NCBI GenBank assembly: GCA_026125925.1
Contig: JAHCKF010000026.1
Span: forward strand, 1-19,301
DNA length: 19,301 nt
Source of the DNA: Pseudolabrys sp.
Lineage (GTDB): Bacteria > Pseudomonadota > Alphaproteobacteria > Rhizobiales > Xanthobacteraceae
Reading direction: 5' to 3'
Positions 1-8,502 of the stretch are shown here, in pieces (within the stretch, counting starts at the first letter, position 1; each line of letters starts with the position of its first letter). The notes beneath the pieces are model-generated. The model was not told the origin of the DNA and did no database searches. It was given only the letters and a program-made list of their open reading frames with translations. The translations under genes and the position numbers were made by a program.

Positions 1-27
1 TCGGGGGGTAGGCTTTTGCCACCGGTT

Positions 28-56
28 TTGCCTACGGCATCAAGTGCCTATATGAA
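28..56 (+). promoter_or_regulatory. possible sigma70-type promoter upstream of the IOR gene
   Basis: TTGCCT (28-33) and TATGAA (51-56) are separated by 17 bases; each matches its consensus hexamer at 4 of 6 positions. It would give a leader of roughly 100 bases before the ATG at 162. This is a by-eye match in a GC-rich genome, so it is weak evidence. No upstream gene is visible in bases 1-161. Confidence 0.22.
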
Positions 57-95
57 TGCCGAGCGGGGCCGGGGTCGTATCGTGCAGGCAAAAAT

Positions 96-129
96 TTGGC
101 GTGGGCCAATTCTTAGTCGGCCAATTCTT
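96..129 (+). repeat. clustered GGCCAATTCTT direct repeats with a TTGGC half-site
   Basis: GGCCAATTCTT occurs twice, at 104-114 and 119-129, 15 bases apart start to start. The first copy also forms an inverted repeat with an upstream half-site: TTGGC (96-100), four bases, GCCAA (105-109). Three related half-sites just upstream of the start codon look like a regulator-binding cluster in the leader of the oxidoreductase gene. The regulator is unknown; the Crp/Fnr-type gene downstream is a candidate only by proximity. Confidence 0.4.
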
Positions 130-161
130 TTTGGGCACTGGGCCCGGCGGGAGGCTATTCG

Positions 162-3100
162 ATGACGCTCCGACCGGTCAGCCTCGACGATAAATACGAC
201 CTGAACCAGTCACACGTCCTGGTGACGGGCTATCAAGCCCTGATCCGCGCCATCCTGATGCAGAAGGAGCGCGATCGTCGCGCCGGCCTCAACACGGGCG
301 GCTATCTGACCGGTTATCGCGGCTCGCCGCTCGGCGGCCTCGACCAGCAGTTCATGCGCGCCGGCCGGCAACTCGCCGCCGCCGACGTCAAGTTCCTTCC
401 CGGCCTCAACGAGGAACTCGCCGCCACCGCGTTGTGGGGCACGCAGCAGGCCGAACTGCGCGGCGAGGGCAAGTTCGATGGCGTCTTCGGCATGTGGTAC
501 GGCAAGGGCCCGGGCGTCGATCGCTCCGGCGACGTCTTCCGCCACGCCAATCTCGCCGGCACCTCAAAGCACGGCGGCGTGCTGGCGCTGATGGGCGACG
601 ACCACACCGCCGAATCCTCGACCACGGCGCACCAATCCGAATTCCATTTCGTCGACGTCATGATGCCGATCCTGAACCCGGCCGGCGTTCAGGAGATCGT
701 TGATTACGCCCAGTTCGGCTGGGCGATGTCGCGCTTCGCCGGCGTGTGGACGGCGCTCAAATGCATGCATGAGACCGTCGAGTCGACCGGCGTCATCGAC
801 GGCAGCCTCGACCGGCTGCAGATCGTGACGCCGACCGATTTCGTCATGCCGGAGGGTGGCCTCAACGTCCGTCTCGCCGACACCATCCTCGGCCAGGAAG
901 CGCGGCTGCACGACTACAAGCGCGACGCCATGCTCGCTTTCGTGCGCGCCAACAAGATCAACAAGATGATCACCTCGGGCGGCCGCACGCCGCGGGTCGG
1001 TATCATCACCACCGGCAAATCCTATCTCGACGTCCGCCAGGCTTTCGACGAACTCGGCCTCGACGAGATCAAGTGCAACGACCTCGGCGTGCGCCTGTTC
1101 AAGATCGGCTGCCCATGGCCGATCCCGCGTGAGGAACTGCTCGATTTCGCCAAAGGCCTCGATCTCATCATCGTCGTCGAGGAAAAGCGTTCGCTGATCG
1201 AAGTGCAGGTGCGCGAAGAACTCTACGGCGCGCCCAACCAACCGGTCTGCATCGGCAAGAAGGACGAGCAGGGCAACTGGCTGTTCCCGGTCAAGGGCGC
1301 GCTCGATGCCAATGATGTCGCCATCGTCATCGGCGAGCGGCTCTTGAAGCACGGTGCCAACGAAGAATTGTCGGCGGCCGTGTCGCGGCTCAAGGCGGCG
1401 CAGGGCAAGCTCGCCGAAACCACCGACGTCGCGTTGCGCATTCCGTATTTCTGTTCCGGCTGCCCGCACAACACCTCGACCCGCGTGCCCGAAGGCTCGC
1501 GCGCCTATGCCGGCATCGGCTGCCACTTCATGGCGCAGTGGATGGACCGCAAGACGCTTGGCTTCACGCAGATGGGCGGCGAGGGCGTCAACTGGATCGG
1601 CGAGGCGCCGTTCAGTAAGCGCGATCACGTGTTCCAGAACCTCGGCGACGGCACCTACAATCACTCCGGCTATCTCGCCATTCGCGCCGCGATCGCCTCC
1701 GGCGTGAACATGACCTACAAGATCCTCTACAACGACGCGGTGGCGATGACCGGCGGTCAGCACCACGAAGGCGGGCTGACGGTGCCGCAGATCGCGGCGC
1801 AGGTTGCGGCCGAAGGCGCCAGGCGCGTCGTCGTCGTCTCCGACGAGCCGTGGAAATATCCCAAGGACACGCCGTGGCCGAAAGGCCTGACGCTGCATCA
1901 CCGCGACGAACTCGACCTGCTGCAGAGAGAGCTGGCCGAGGTGCCCGGCACGACCGTGCTGATCTACGATCAGACCTGCGCCGCCGAGAAACGCCGCCGC
2001 CGCAAGCGCGGCACGTTCCCCGATCCCGACAAGCGCGTCGTCATCAATGATCTCGTCTGCGAAGGCTGCGGCGATTGCGGCGTGAAATCGAATTGCGTCT
2101 CGGTGCAGCCGCTCACCACCGAATGGGGCCGCAAGCGCACCATCGATCAGTCGAGCTGCAACAAGGACTTCTCCTGCGTGAAGGGCTTCTGCCCGTCTTT
2201 CGTGACGGTGCACGGCGCCAAGCCGAAGAAGGCCGATGCCATCGCCGAACCGGCCGACTGGGCACCGCTGCCGGCGGCCTCGGTGCCGCTGATCAATCAT
2301 CCCTACGGCATCATCGTCACCGGCGTCGGCGGCACCGGCATCGTCACCATCGGCGCCATCATCGGCATGGCGGCGCATCTGGAGGGCAAGGGTGTCGGCA
2401 TCATCGACATGGCCGGCCTCGCCCAGAAGGGCGGCGCGGTCTACAGCCACATTCGCATTGCCAATAACCCCGACGACATTCATGCCATCCGCGTCGCCGC
2501 GGCGCAGGCCGATCTCGTGCTCGGCGGCGACATCGTCGTGGCCGGCAACAAGAAGGTCTTGAGCGCCGCCAAGCCCGGCAATACGCGGATGATCGTCAAC
2601 ACCGCGGAATTCCTGCCCGGCGATTTCACCCGCAATGCCGACTTCTCGCTGCCGACCGAACGCCTCAAACGCGCCATCACGACGGCGGCGGGGCAGGGCA
2701 ACAGCCATTTCGTCGATGCCTCGCGCCTGGCCACGGCGCTGCTCGGCAATTCGATCGGCGCCAATATGTTCATGCTCGGCTATGCCTACCAGAACGGCGC
2801 GCTGCCGCTGTCGCCGGAGGCGGTCGAGAAGGCGATCGAGATGAACGGCGAAGCCGTGACGATGAACATACAGGCCTTCCGCTATGGCCGCCGCGCGGCT
2901 GTCGATCCGGCCGCGCTCGAGGCGCTGATCGCGCCGCCGCCGGCCGAGGCCAATGACTCGCTGAAGCTGTCGCAGAGCTTTACCGAGACCGTCGATCGCC
3001 GGGTCGCCTTCCTGACCGATTATCAGAGCGCCCGCTATGCTGCGCGCTATCGCGCCGCCGTCGCCAAGGTCGTCGCCGCCGAAGCCGAGAAGGCGCCGGG

Positions 3101-3641
3101 CCAGACTGCGCTGTCGGAAGCCGTGGCGCGCTATCTGTTCAAGCTGATGGCCTACAAGGACGAATACGAAGTCGCGCGTCTCTATACCGACACCGGCTTC
3201 ATCGACCGGGTGAAGGGCCAGTTCGCGCCGGGCAACCTGCATTTCGAATTTCACCTGGCGCCGCCCATCCTCGCCAAGATGGATCCGGCGACCGGAGAGC
3301 CGAAGAAGATGTCGTTCGGACCGTGGATGCTCAAGGCTTTCGGCGTTCTGGCGAAATTCAAATTCCTGCGCGGCACGCCGCTCGATCCGTTCGGCTACAC
3401 CGAAGAGCGTCGGACCGAGCGGGCCTTGGTGCGGGAATACCTGGACAAGCTCGACCGCCTCATCGCCGACCTGACGCCGGCCAATTATCCGACGGCGGTG
3501 GCGATTGCCTCGATTCCGGAGAAGATCCGCGGCTACGGCCCGGTGAAGGCACGCAGCCTCAAGACCGCCAGGGCCGAGGAGAAGGGCCTGTGGGAGCAGT
3601 TCGGCTCCGGCGCCGCCGCCTATCTGAAAGCGGCGGAATAG
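162..3641 (+). CDS. fused indolepyruvate:ferredoxin oxidoreductase family protein (IorA-IorB type)
   Basis: This 1159-residue protein fuses the subunits that are separate as IorA and IorB elsewhere. Family members decarboxylate 2-oxo acids (aryl pyruvates in the founding enzymes) to acyl-CoA, passing electrons to ferredoxin. Visible parts, in order: an N-terminal pyrimidine-binding thiamine diphosphate half with LNEEL around residues 82-86; FCSGCPHNTS with C431 and C434; the diphosphate-binding half with GDG at 495-497 and ND at 524-525; a cysteine cluster C633, C636, C639, C645 followed by C666, C672, C677, probably for Fe-S; a gamma/IorB-like domain starting near GVGGTGIVTIG at 721; and a C-terminal extension from about residue 940, resembling the DUF6537 region of proteobacterial homologues. 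The start is supported by GGGAGG at 149-154, seven bases upstream. Family assignment is secure; the substrate is not, so no gene symbol is given. Confidence 0.93.
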   Translation: MTLRPVSLDDKYDLNQSHVLVTGYQALIRAILMQKERDRRAGLNTGGYLTGYRGSPLGGLDQQFMRAGRQLAAADVKFLPGLNEELAATALWGTQQAELRGEGKFDGVFGMWYGKGPGVDRSGDVFRHANLAGTSKHGGVLALMGDDHTAESSTTAHQSEFHFVDVMMPILNPAGVQEIVDYAQFGWAMSRFAGVWTALKCMHETVESTGVIDGSLDRLQIVTPTDFVMPEGGLNVRLADTILGQEARLHDYKRDAMLAFVRANKINKMITSGGRTPRVGIITTGKSYLDVRQAFDELGLDEIKCNDLGVRLFKIGCPWPIPREELLDFAKGLDLIIVVEEKRSLIEVQVREELYGAPNQPVCIGKKDEQGNWLFPVKGALDANDVAIVIGERLLKHGANEELSAAVSRLKAAQGKLAETTDVALRIPYFCSGCPHNTSTRVPEGSRAYAGIGCHFMAQWMDRKTLGFTQMGGEGVNWIGEAPFSKRDHVFQNLGDGTYNHSGYLAIRAAIASGVNMTYKILYNDAVAMTGGQHHEGGLTVPQIAAQVAAEGARRVVVVSDEPWKYPKDTPWPKGLTLHHRDELDLLQRELAEVPGTTVLIYDQTCAAEKRRRRKRGTFPDPDKRVVINDLVCEGCGDCGVKSNCVSVQPLTTEWGRKRTIDQSSCNKDFSCVKGFCPSFVTVHGAKPKKADAIAEPADWAPLPAASVPLINHPYGIIVTGVGGTGIVTIGAIIGMAAHLEGKGVGIIDMAGLAQKGGAVYSHIRIANNPDDIHAIRVAAAQADLVLGGDIVVAGNKKVLSAAKPGNTRMIVNTAEFLPGDFTRNADFSLPTERLKRAITTAAGQGNSHFVDASRLATALLGNSIGANMFMLGYAYQNGALPLSPEAVEKAIEMNGEAVTMNIQAFRYGRRAAVDPAALEALIAPPPAEANDSLKLSQSFTETVDRRVAFLTDYQSARYAARYRAAVAKVVAAEAEKAPGQTALSEAVARYLFKLMAYKDEYEVARLYTDTGFIDRVKGQFAPGNLHFEFHLAPPILAKMDPATGEPKKMSFGPWMLKAFGVLAKFKFLRGTPLDPFGYTEERRTERALVREYLDKLDRLIADLTPANYPTAVAIASIPEKIRGYGPVKARSLKTARAEEKGLWEQFGSGAAAYLKAAE

Positions 3642-3745
3642 CGCGATCGCGGGTGCCACTCTCGGATGCTTGGTCCGCACCTTGATCGAGGCCATACTCC
3701 GCGGGACACGAGCCGGCGGCTCGGTTGACGTAAGGACAGGGCTTC

Positions 3746-4420
3746 GTGATCTCGGGCGATCATCTGCGGCGCATCGCGTTCTGGTCGCATGATTTGCCGG
3801 ACCAGGAGTTCGAGCGCGCGCGCCGGGGCATCATCGAGAAGTCCTACGCCAAGGGCACTTACGTTTTTCATCGCGGCGACCGGCTCGACTCCTGGACCGG
3901 CGTTTCCGAAGGCCTCCTGAAGATCGCGGCCGTATCGCGCTCGGGCAAAGCCGTGACGCTCGCCGGCATCCGCACCGGCGGCTGGTTCGGCGAAGGCACC
4001 GTGCTCAAGAACGAGGCGCGGCAATACGATCTCGTCGTGCTGCGCGACACGCGGCTGGCGTTGATGGAGCGCGGCACCTTCATGTGGCTGTTCGAGAACA
4101 GCGTCGGCTTCAACCGCTTTCTGGTGCGGCAGCTCAACGAACGGCTCGGCCAGTTCATCGCCTTCGTTGAATATGATCGCAGTCTCGACGCGCCGGCGCG
4201 GCTGGCGCGCAGCATCGCGTGGTTGTTTAATCCGGTGCTGTACCACGATCCCGTGCCGCATCTGGAGATATCGCAGGAAGAAGCCGGCCTGCTGTCGGGC
4301 CTGTCGCGGCAGATGGCCAACAAGAGTTTGCAGATCCTGGAAAAGAAAGGACTGCTGCGCATCGAGCACGGCGGCATCACCGTTCTCGATACGGAACGGC
4401 TCTCCCGTTACGGCGCATAA
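3746..4420 (+). CDS. Crp/Fnr family transcriptional regulator
   Basis: A 224-residue protein of normal length for the family. An N-terminal cyclic-nucleotide-binding-like beta-roll (about residues 10-120, containing GGWFGEGTVL) is followed by a long dimerisation helix and a C-terminal winged helix-turn-helix (about 150-220, with GLSRQMANKSLQILEKKGLL). There is not one cysteine, so an FNR-type oxygen-sensing Fe-S cluster is excluded. The position where cAMP-binding proteins carry an RSA-like motif reads RQYD, so cAMP binding is also doubtful and the effector is unknown. Start is GTG, chosen because AAGGA at 3732-3736 sits nine bases upstream. It lies 104 bases after the oxidoreductase on the same strand and could be co-transcribed. 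It may control that enzyme or the acyl-CoA ligase/ABC operon downstream; this is inferred from position only. Confidence 0.88.
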   Translation: MISGDHLRRIAFWSHDLPDQEFERARRGIIEKSYAKGTYVFHRGDRLDSWTGVSEGLLKIAAVSRSGKAVTLAGIRTGGWFGEGTVLKNEARQYDLVVLRDTRLALMERGTFMWLFENSVGFNRFLVRQLNERLGQFIAFVEYDRSLDAPARLARSIAWLFNPVLYHDPVPHLEISQEEAGLLSGLSRQMANKSLQILEKKGLLRIEHGGITVLDTERLSRYGA

Positions 4421-4644
4421 TGCGTCCGCGGGGCGTGCAGATTTTGTGCGATGCGGAAATTGCCGATATCCCGGCAGACCTAGGGAACAAGGGTGGGGTC
4501 TGTCTGTCAAGCGGCCTGTTGCGGCGCGCTGTGCAAACATCAAACTGCCCGGCGTGGGTGCGATAACGCAGGTTGATCCGCCGGCTTCGTCAGTCCGGTG
4601 AAGGGGTTACCGGCATACCGCAATCCGCGGCAAAGAGGTCGAGC

Positions 4645-4673
4645 TTGACCGTGCTATGACGGTGATCTCTTAT
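4645..4673 (+). promoter_or_regulatory. putative sigma70 promoter of the acyl-CoA ligase/ABC operon
   Basis: TTGACC (4645-4650, 5/6 to consensus) and TCTTAT (4668-4673, 4/6) are spaced by 17 bases. A transcript would start near 4680, giving a leader of about 80 bases that includes the hairpin at 4689-4706. It is the best promoter match in the gap, but was found by eye. Confidence 0.38.
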
Positions 4674-4688
4674 CGACGCTAAGCAAGA

Positions 4689-4706
4689 CCGCCCTTGAAA
4701 GGGCGG
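4689..4706 (+). other. GC-rich hairpin in the presumed operon leader
   Basis: CCGCCC (4689-4694) pairs perfectly with GGGCGG (4701-4706) around a six-base loop TTGAAA. It has no T-tract, so it is not a canonical terminator. It lies about 50 bases upstream of the GTG start and may stabilise the leader or block upstream read-through. Confidence 0.45.
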
Positions 4707-4758
4707 CGAGGGGAAACGGCCGGCGCGAACAGCGTCCGGTTACCGGGAGGATATAGCT

Positions 4759-6732
4759 GTGGCGTCCACTGCCGCCGCGCGCGCGGACACGTTTCCGAAG
4801 CTGCTGTTCCGCAATGCCCGCGATTTCGCGGCACGGCCGGCCATGCGGCACAAGGATCTCGGCATCTGGCAAAGCTGGACCTGGGCGGAAACGGCCGAGA
4901 TTGTGCGCGCCTATGCGGTCGGTCTGTCGCGGCTCGGTTTGAAGCGCGGCGAGACCGTCGCCATTGTCGGCTCCAACCGGCCGAAGCTCTACTGGTCGAT
5001 CCTGGCGGTGCAGTCGCTCGGCGCCATTCCGGTGCCGGTCTACGCCGACGCGGTCGCCGACGAACTGGCCTTTGTGCTTAAGCACGCCGATGTGCGCTTC
5101 GCCGCTGTCGAGGACCAGGAGCAGGTCGACAAGATCCAGTCGGTTCTGGACCGCCTGCCGCAACTCGAGTGGATGTTCTACGACGAGCCGCGGGGCCTGC
5201 GCGATTACGACCACGCCCGCCTGCGTTCCATGGAGGACGTCATCGCCGACGGCCGCCAGGCGCTGGCCGCCGACGCCAAACTTGGCAGTTGGCTCGATGG
5301 CGAGATCGCCGCGACCAAGGGCGCCGATCCGTCGATCATCCTCTATACCTCCGGGACCACCGGGCAGTCCAAGGGTGTCGTGCTGTCGGGCGAGCGGTCG
5401 ATCGCCGCGGCGACCGATACGGTCAATTTCGACCATCTCACCGAGAACGACGTGGCGCTGGCCTATTTGCCGCTGGCCTGGGTCGGCGACCATTATCTCA
5501 ATTTCGCGCAAGGGCTTGTGGCCGGTTTCTGCACCGCCTGCCCGGAAAACGCCGATACCGCGATGGCCGACCTGCGGGAAATCGGACCTACATTCTACTT
5601 CGCCCCGCCCCGCACCCTCGAGGCGCTGCTCACCCGCGTCATGATCCGCATGGAAGACGCCAGCCCGCTCAAGCGGAAAGTCTTCCACTATTTCATCGGC
5701 GTGGCGCGCCGGTATGGCGAGCGCATCCTCAACGGCGAGAAGGTGCCGCTCACGGGCCGCATCCTCTATGGCATCGGCAATCTCCTCGTGTACGGGCCGC
5801 TGAAGAACGTGCTCGGCTTCTCGCGCGTGCGCACGGCGTATACCGCCGGGGAAGCGATCGGACCCGACCTGTTCGCCTTCTATCGATCAATCGGGCTGAA
5901 CCTGAAGCAGCTCTACGGCCAGACCGAAGCCTTCCTCTATGTCACCGCGCAGCCGGACGGTGCGATCTATTCGGACACGGTCGGCCCGGCCTGTCCGAAC
6001 GTCGACATCAAGATCGCCGACAGCGGCGAGGTGTTGTTCCGTTCGCCCGGCATGTTCACCGGCTATTTCAGGGACGAGGCCAAGACCGCCGAGGTGATGA
6101 CGCCGGACGGCTACGTAAAGACCGGCGATGCCGGCTTCTTCGACACGAAAACCGGCCAGCTCAAGATCATCGATCGCGCCAAGGACGTCGGCAAGCTCAA
6201 GGACGGCACGTTGTTCGCGCCGAAATACATCGAGAACAAGCTCAAGTTCTTTCCCAACATCCGCGAGGCGGTGGCCTATGGCGACGGCCGCGATTTCGTG
6301 ACGGCGATGCTCAACATCGACCTCACCGCGGTCGGCTCCTGGGCCGAGCGCAACAACGTCGCCTACGCGTCGTATCAGGAGCTTGCCGGCCATCCGCTGG
6401 TCTACGACATGCTGGAAAAGAACGTCGCCGAGGTGAACCGCTCGCTGGCCGCGGATCCGATGATGGCCGGCGCGCAGATCAGGCGTTTCCTCGTGCTGCA
6501 CAAGGAGCTCGACGCCGACGACGGCGAACTGACGCGCACGCAGAAGGTGAGGCGCGGTTTCGTCGCCGAACGTTACGCGCCGCTGATCAACGGGCTCTAT
6601 GACGGCTCGCCCGAAGCCGACATTTCCACCGAAGTGACCTTCGAGGACGGCCGCAAGGGCGTCATCAGTGCCCGCGTCAAGATCCGTGACATGAAGGTTG
6701 AACCGGTGCCGAGCGTGAGGAAGGTGGCATGA
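4759..6732 (+). CDS. long-chain fatty acid/acyl-CoA ligase (AMP-binding, FAA1/COG1022-like)
   Basis: A 657-residue adenylate-forming enzyme that activates a carboxylic acid with ATP and transfers it to CoA. The ATP-binding loop YTSGTTGQSKG is at 196-206; YGQTE at 386-390 is the adenine-binding motif; TGD at 455-457 holds the ribose-binding aspartate; R473 lies in the hinge motif IDRAKD; and K596 in LTRTQKVRR is the candidate C-terminal catalytic lysine. Length and the LTRTQKVRR motif fit the long-chain group, though ligases of this group beside Liv-type transporters may use other acids. The GTG start is supported by GGGAGG at 4745-4750. The stop overlaps the next start (ATGA, 6729-6732), so it is translationally coupled to the ABC transporter genes. 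This points to uptake linked with CoA activation. Confidence 0.92.
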   Translation: MASTAAARADTFPKLLFRNARDFAARPAMRHKDLGIWQSWTWAETAEIVRAYAVGLSRLGLKRGETVAIVGSNRPKLYWSILAVQSLGAIPVPVYADAVADELAFVLKHADVRFAAVEDQEQVDKIQSVLDRLPQLEWMFYDEPRGLRDYDHARLRSMEDVIADGRQALAADAKLGSWLDGEIAATKGADPSIILYTSGTTGQSKGVVLSGERSIAAATDTVNFDHLTENDVALAYLPLAWVGDHYLNFAQGLVAGFCTACPENADTAMADLREIGPTFYFAPPRTLEALLTRVMIRMEDASPLKRKVFHYFIGVARRYGERILNGEKVPLTGRILYGIGNLLVYGPLKNVLGFSRVRTAYTAGEAIGPDLFAFYRSIGLNLKQLYGQTEAFLYVTAQPDGAIYSDTVGPACPNVDIKIADSGEVLFRSPGMFTGYFRDEAKTAEVMTPDGYVKTGDAGFFDTKTGQLKIIDRAKDVGKLKDGTLFAPKYIENKLKFFPNIREAVAYGDGRDFVTAMLNIDLTAVGSWAERNNVAYASYQELAGHPLVYDMLEKNVAEVNRSLAADPMMAGAQIRRFLVLHKELDADDGELTRTQKVRRGFVAERYAPLINGLYDGSPEADISTEVTFEDGRKGVISARVKIRDMKVEPVPSVRKVA

Positions 6733-7532
6733 GGGCCCCCGACACCGCACCGAAAGCCCGCGTCGGCGACGTCCTCTTGTCGGTTGAAGACGTGTCGCTG
6801 TCCTTCGGCGGCGTCAAGGCGATCAGCGACGTGTCGTTCGACATTCGCCAGGGGGAAATCCGCGCCATCATCGGGCCGAACGGCGCCGGCAAGACGTCGA
6901 TGCTCAACGTCATCAACGGCTTCTATCACCCGCAACAGGGCCGCATCACCTTCAAGGGCCAGACGCGCAGGCGCATGCGTCCCTACGAGGCCGCCTCCGG
7001 CGGTATCGCCCGCACCTTCCAGAACGTGGCGCTGTTTCGCGGCATGTCGGCGCTCGACAACATCATGGCCGGCCGCACGCTGAAGATGAACGTCAACTTC
7101 TTCTGGCAGATCTTCCGCCACGGCCCGGCGGTGCGCGAAGAGGTCGAGCACCGCCGCTTCGTCGAAGAGATCATCGATTTCCTCAAGATCCAGGACATCC
7201 GCCGCACCCCCGTCGGCCGCCTGCCGTACGGCCTGCAGAAGCGCGTCGAACTCGGCCGCGCACTCGCCATGGAGCCGGAGCTGCTGCTGCTCGACGAGCC
7301 GATGGCCGGCATGAACCTCGAGGAGAAAGAGGACATGTCGCGCTTCATCCTCGACGTCAACGACTACTACGGCACGACGATCGCGCTGATCGAGCATGAC
7401 ATGGGCGTGGTCATGGATCTGTCGGACCGGGTCGTCGTGCTCGACCACGGCATCAAGATCGCCGACGGCACGCCGGCCGAGGTCATGAACGACCAGGCGG
7501 TGATCGACGCCTATCTCGGCGTGGCGCATTGA
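6729..7532 (+). CDS. branched-chain amino acid-type ABC transporter ATPase (LivG-like)
   Basis: A 267-residue cytoplasmic ATPase of the hydrophobic amino acid transporter (HAAT) class. Walker A GPNGAGKTS is at 49-57. The signature loop reads LPYGLQKR (165-172), the degenerate form usual in LivG proteins in place of LSGGQ. Walker B LLLLDEP is at 185-191 and the switch histidine H223 lies in IEHDMG. The LivG-type insertion after Walker A is present. It would form a heterodimer with the LivF-like ATPase at 11223, powering the LivH/LivM channel. Its ATG overlaps the ligase stop codon by four bases. The real substrate may not be an amino acid, given the acyl-CoA ligases on both sides of the transporter. 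Confidence 0.92.
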   Translation: MRAPDTAPKARVGDVLLSVEDVSLSFGGVKAISDVSFDIRQGEIRAIIGPNGAGKTSMLNVINGFYHPQQGRITFKGQTRRRMRPYEAASGGIARTFQNVALFRGMSALDNIMAGRTLKMNVNFFWQIFRHGPAVREEVEHRRFVEEIIDFLKIQDIRRTPVGRLPYGLQKRVELGRALAMEPELLLLDEPMAGMNLEEKEDMSRFILDVNDYYGTTIALIEHDMGVVMDLSDRVVVLDHGIKIADGTPAEVMNDQAVIDAYLGVAH

Positions 7533-7545
7533 GGATGGTGCACGG

Positions 7546-8502
7546 ATGAACGTCCTCTACCAGATATTCATCGATCCCTTCGTGCAGATGGGCGCGGCGC
7601 CGGACCTGCTCGTGCAGACCTTGTGGGACGGACTCGTCGCCGGCGTGCTCTACGCGCTGATCGCGCTCGGCTTCGTGCTGATCTTCAAGGCCTCCGGCGT
7701 GTTCAACTTCGCTCAGGGCATCATGGTGGTGTTCGCCGCGCTCACTTTGGTCGGCCTCTACGAGAAGGGCGTGCCCGCCTACATCGCACTGGCCCTCACC
7801 ATCGCGGTGATGTTCGCGCTCGCGGTCGGCGTCGAGCGGCTGATGCTTCGGCCCTTGGTCAACCAGCCCGACATCATTCTGTTCATGGCGACGTTCGGGC
7901 TCACCTACTTCCTCATCGGCCTCGGTGAACTGGTGTTCGGCGGCAATCCGAAAGTGATGATCGCCGGTGAGCTCGGCCTGCCGAAAGGCACCATCGACGT
8001 CAATATGCTCGGCGGCTTCGTGTCGCTGCAGAAGATCGATATCGCCGCCACCATCATCGCGTCGGTCATGGTTGCCTCGCTCGCGGTGTTCTTCCAGAAG
8101 ACGCGCATCGGGCGGGCGCTGCGCGCCGTTGCAGACAGTCACAAGGCGGCGCTGTCGGTCGGCATATCGCTCAACCAGATATGGGTCATCGTCTGGTTCG
8201 CCGCCGGCGTCGTGGCGTTGGCGACCGGCATCATGTGGGGCGCGCGTTCGGAAGTGTCGTTCGCGCTGCAGATCATCGCGCTCAAGGCGCTGCCGGTGCT
8301 GATCCTTGGCGGCTTCACCTCGATCCCGGGTGCCATCGTCGGCGGTCTCATCATCGGCATCGGCGAGAAGCTCGGCGAATTCTACTGGGGACCGCTGCTC
8401 GGCTCCGGCATCGAAAGCTGGCTGGCCTACTTCATCGCGCTCCTGTTCCTGCTGTACCGGCCGCAAGGCCTGTTCGGCGAGAAGATCATCGAACGGATAT
8501 GA
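7546..8502 (+). CDS. branched-chain amino acid-type ABC transporter permease (LivH-like)
   Basis: A 318-residue integral inner-membrane protein with about eight hydrophobic segments. The family motif FNFAQG is at 53-58 and the ATPase-contacting cytoplasmic loop starting GRALRAVADS is near 189-198. Length is normal for LivH. GAGGA at 7531-7535 overlaps the livG-like stop and lies ten bases before the ATG, so translation is probably coupled. The stop codon (8500-8502) overlaps the first bases of an interspersed palindromic element. It would pair with the LivM-like protein as the membrane channel. Confidence 0.91.
   Translation: MNVLYQIFIDPFVQMGAAPDLLVQTLWDGLVAGVLYALIALGFVLIFKASGVFNFAQGIMVVFAALTLVGLYEKGVPAYIALALTIAVMFALAVGVERLMLRPLVNQPDIILFMATFGLTYFLIGLGELVFGGNPKVMIAGELGLPKGTIDVNMLGGFVSLQKIDIAATIIASVMVASLAVFFQKTRIGRALRAVADSHKAALSVGISLNQIWVIVWFAAGVVALATGIMWGARSEVSFALQIIALKALPVLILGGFTSIPGAIVGGLIIGIGEKLGEFYWGPLLGSGIESWLAYFIALLFLLYRPQGLFGEKIIERI

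Larger units (their letters stand above)
4421..4758. other. 338-bp intergenic region before the acyl-CoA ligase/ABC operon
   Basis: No credible gene was found here. It contains a short palindrome TGCGATAACGCA (4559-4570), a possible sigma70 promoter (4645-4673) and a GC hairpin in the presumed leader (4689-4706). A weak hairpin, TGCCG/CGGCA at 4461-4476, lies after the regulator gene without a T-run, so no clear intrinsic terminator is present. It is one of the longest non-coding stretches in the window and the likeliest place for control of the seven-gene module. Confidence 0.6.

Noticed and set aside
564..3695. Open frame of 1043 codons on the minus strand opposite the oxidoreductase
   Set aside because: It is composed of Arg/Asp/His/Gly-rich low-information sequence typical of antisense frames in GC-rich genes, while the + strand frame carries clear enzyme motifs.
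3670..3698. TTGGTC-N17-CATACT promoter before the Crp/Fnr gene
   Set aside because: Only 3/6 and 4/6 matches to consensus; too weak to list as a feature.
5169..6602. 477-codon + strand frame inside the acyl-CoA ligase
   Set aside because: Arg-rich shifted-frame shadow with no domain; the overlapping frame has all adenylate-forming motifs.
7221..7244. Degenerate signature motif in the LivG-like ATPase as a sign of inactivation
   Set aside because: YGxQ-type signature loops are normal in LivG proteins, and Walker A, Walker B and the switch histidine are intact.
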